Origin: Paracoccaceae bacterium
Lineage (GTDB): Bacteria; Pseudomonadota; Alphaproteobacteria; Rhodobacterales; Rhodobacteraceae
NCBI GenBank assembly: GCA_002400675.1
Contig: NVQY01000131.1
Location: 1 to 6,215 of the forward strand
DNA: 6,215 nt
Direction: 5' to 3'
In this document: in pieces, positions 5,682-6,215 of the stretch
Numbering within the stretch: the first letter of the stretch is position 1
Layout of the letters: the number at the start of each line of letters is the position of its first letter
Notes under the pieces: model-generated
The model's input: only the letters and a program-made list of their open reading frames with translations
What the model was told of the DNA's origin: nothing
The model's database searches: none
Program-made: the position numbers and the translations under genes

Positions 5682-6215
5682 ATGACTGAAACCACGAAAC
5701 GCGCCCAGGCCCGTCCCCCGAAACGCCCCCTGGGCGCGCAAATTTCCCACATGCTGAAAGATCGCGGCGTGGATGTGATCTTTGGCATTCCGGGCGTGCA
5801 TAATCAGGAAATGTACCGGGGAATAGAGGAAGCCGGGATCACCCATGTTCTTGCCCGCCACGAACAGGGGGCAGGGTTCATGGCCGACGGCTATGCGCGC
5901 GCCACGGGGCGTCCCGGCGTGGCGTATGTGATCACCGGGCCGGGGGTCTGCAACATCATGACGCCGATGGGGCAGGCCCATAGCGATTCGGTGCCGATGC
6001 TGGTAATATCCTCCTGTCTGGACGAGGTGGCGGCAAAGAAAGGCCAACTGCACCAGATGAAGGACCAAGAGGCGGCGGCGGCCACCGTCTGCGATTGGTC
6101 CGAAACCGCGCATACGGCGGCGGCAGCGTATGAGCTGATCAACCGGGCATGGGGGCAGTTTCGCACCAATCGCCCCGGGCCAAAACACATTCAGGTGCCA
6201 ATCGCCCAGCTACAG
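5682..6215 (+). CDS. Thiamine-diphosphate-dependent enzyme, acetolactate-synthase/decarboxylase family, N-terminal part
   Basis: The open frame runs from ATG 5682 to the window end (178 residues, no stop). It is the N-terminal pyrimidine-binding domain of a ThDP enzyme of the acetolactate synthase, pyruvate-oxidase and 2-keto-acid decarboxylase superfamily. Motifs are DVIFGIPGVHNQEMYRGIEE (31-50), VLARHEQGAGFMADGYAR (56-73) with the cofactor-activating Glu61, and VAYVITGPGVCNIMTPMGQA (80-99). VPMLVISS (104-111) and HIQVPIAQLQ (169-178) end the domain. The family is about 530-600 residues, so two thirds are missing. The residues after the GPG motif and the QLHQMKDQEAAAATVCDWSE segment differ from biosynthetic IlvB. 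They recall proteins annotated as 5-guanidino-2-oxopentanoate decarboxylase (arginine-transaminase pathway); this is recollection, not proof. There is a 15-20 residue basic, proline-rich N-terminal lead. It follows trkH by 1 bp with its own GGAGAG. Confidence 0.9.
   Translation, partial: MTETTKRAQARPPKRPLGAQISHMLKDRGVDVIFGIPGVHNQEMYRGIEEAGITHVLARHEQGAGFMADGYARATGRPGVAYVITGPGVCNIMTPMGQAHSDSVPMLVISSCLDEVAAKKGQLHQMKDQEAAAATVCDWSETAHTAAAAYELINRAWGQFRTNRPGPKHIQVPIAQLQ

Noticed and set aside
6074..6128. GGC/GCG-rich tracts as trinucleotide repeats
   Set aside because: They are short and encode alanine runs in frame in the ThDP enzyme, as expected from GC-rich codon use.

Overview
The window looks like chromosomal DNA of an alphaproteobacterium, most likely Rhodobacteraceae (Roseobacter/Rhodobacter relatives). 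The genes are GC-rich with strong G/C third-position bias. There is a SAM-II riboswitch, a class found mainly in alphaproteobacteria, in front of a methionine gene, and the proteins have the typical look of that family. The assignment comes from sequence character only; no search was run.

Layout, left to right. A Nu-class (YfcG/YghU-like) glutathione transferase lies on the minus strand and runs off the left edge. A 240-bp divergent gap follows. It holds a sigma70-type promoter, a SAM-II riboswitch and a terminator-like hairpin with seven T's, all reading right into metZ (O-succinylhomoserine sulfhydrylase). A minus-strand 2-oxoglutarate/Fe(II) oxygenase converges on metZ with only 3 bp between the stop codons. 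A 259-bp divergent gap with a perfect 9+5+9 AT-rich palindrome separates this oxygenase from folE2 (GTP cyclohydrolase IB). Then come trkH (potassium-uptake membrane subunit) and, 1 bp after its stop, the first 178 residues of a thiamine-diphosphate enzyme of the acetolactate-synthase/decarboxylase family, which runs off the right edge.

How the genes fit together. metZ makes homocysteine, the precursor of methionine and SAM, and a SAM-sensing RNA in its leader closes the feedback loop. FolE2 starts folate synthesis, and folates supply the methyl group for the last step of methionine synthesis, so a one-carbon link between metZ and folE2 is plausible but only inferred. The oxygenase has no evident partner; its operator-like palindrome suggests it is separately regulated. 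trkH and the ThDP enzyme look translationally coupled although their chemistry is unrelated.

The best-supported regulatory element is the SAM-II riboswitch with a possible terminator/antiterminator switch. The least explained items are the oxygenase and the palindrome in front of it. I saw no mobile element, CRISPR array, rRNA or tRNA gene, and no clear sign of a wholly undescribed system.
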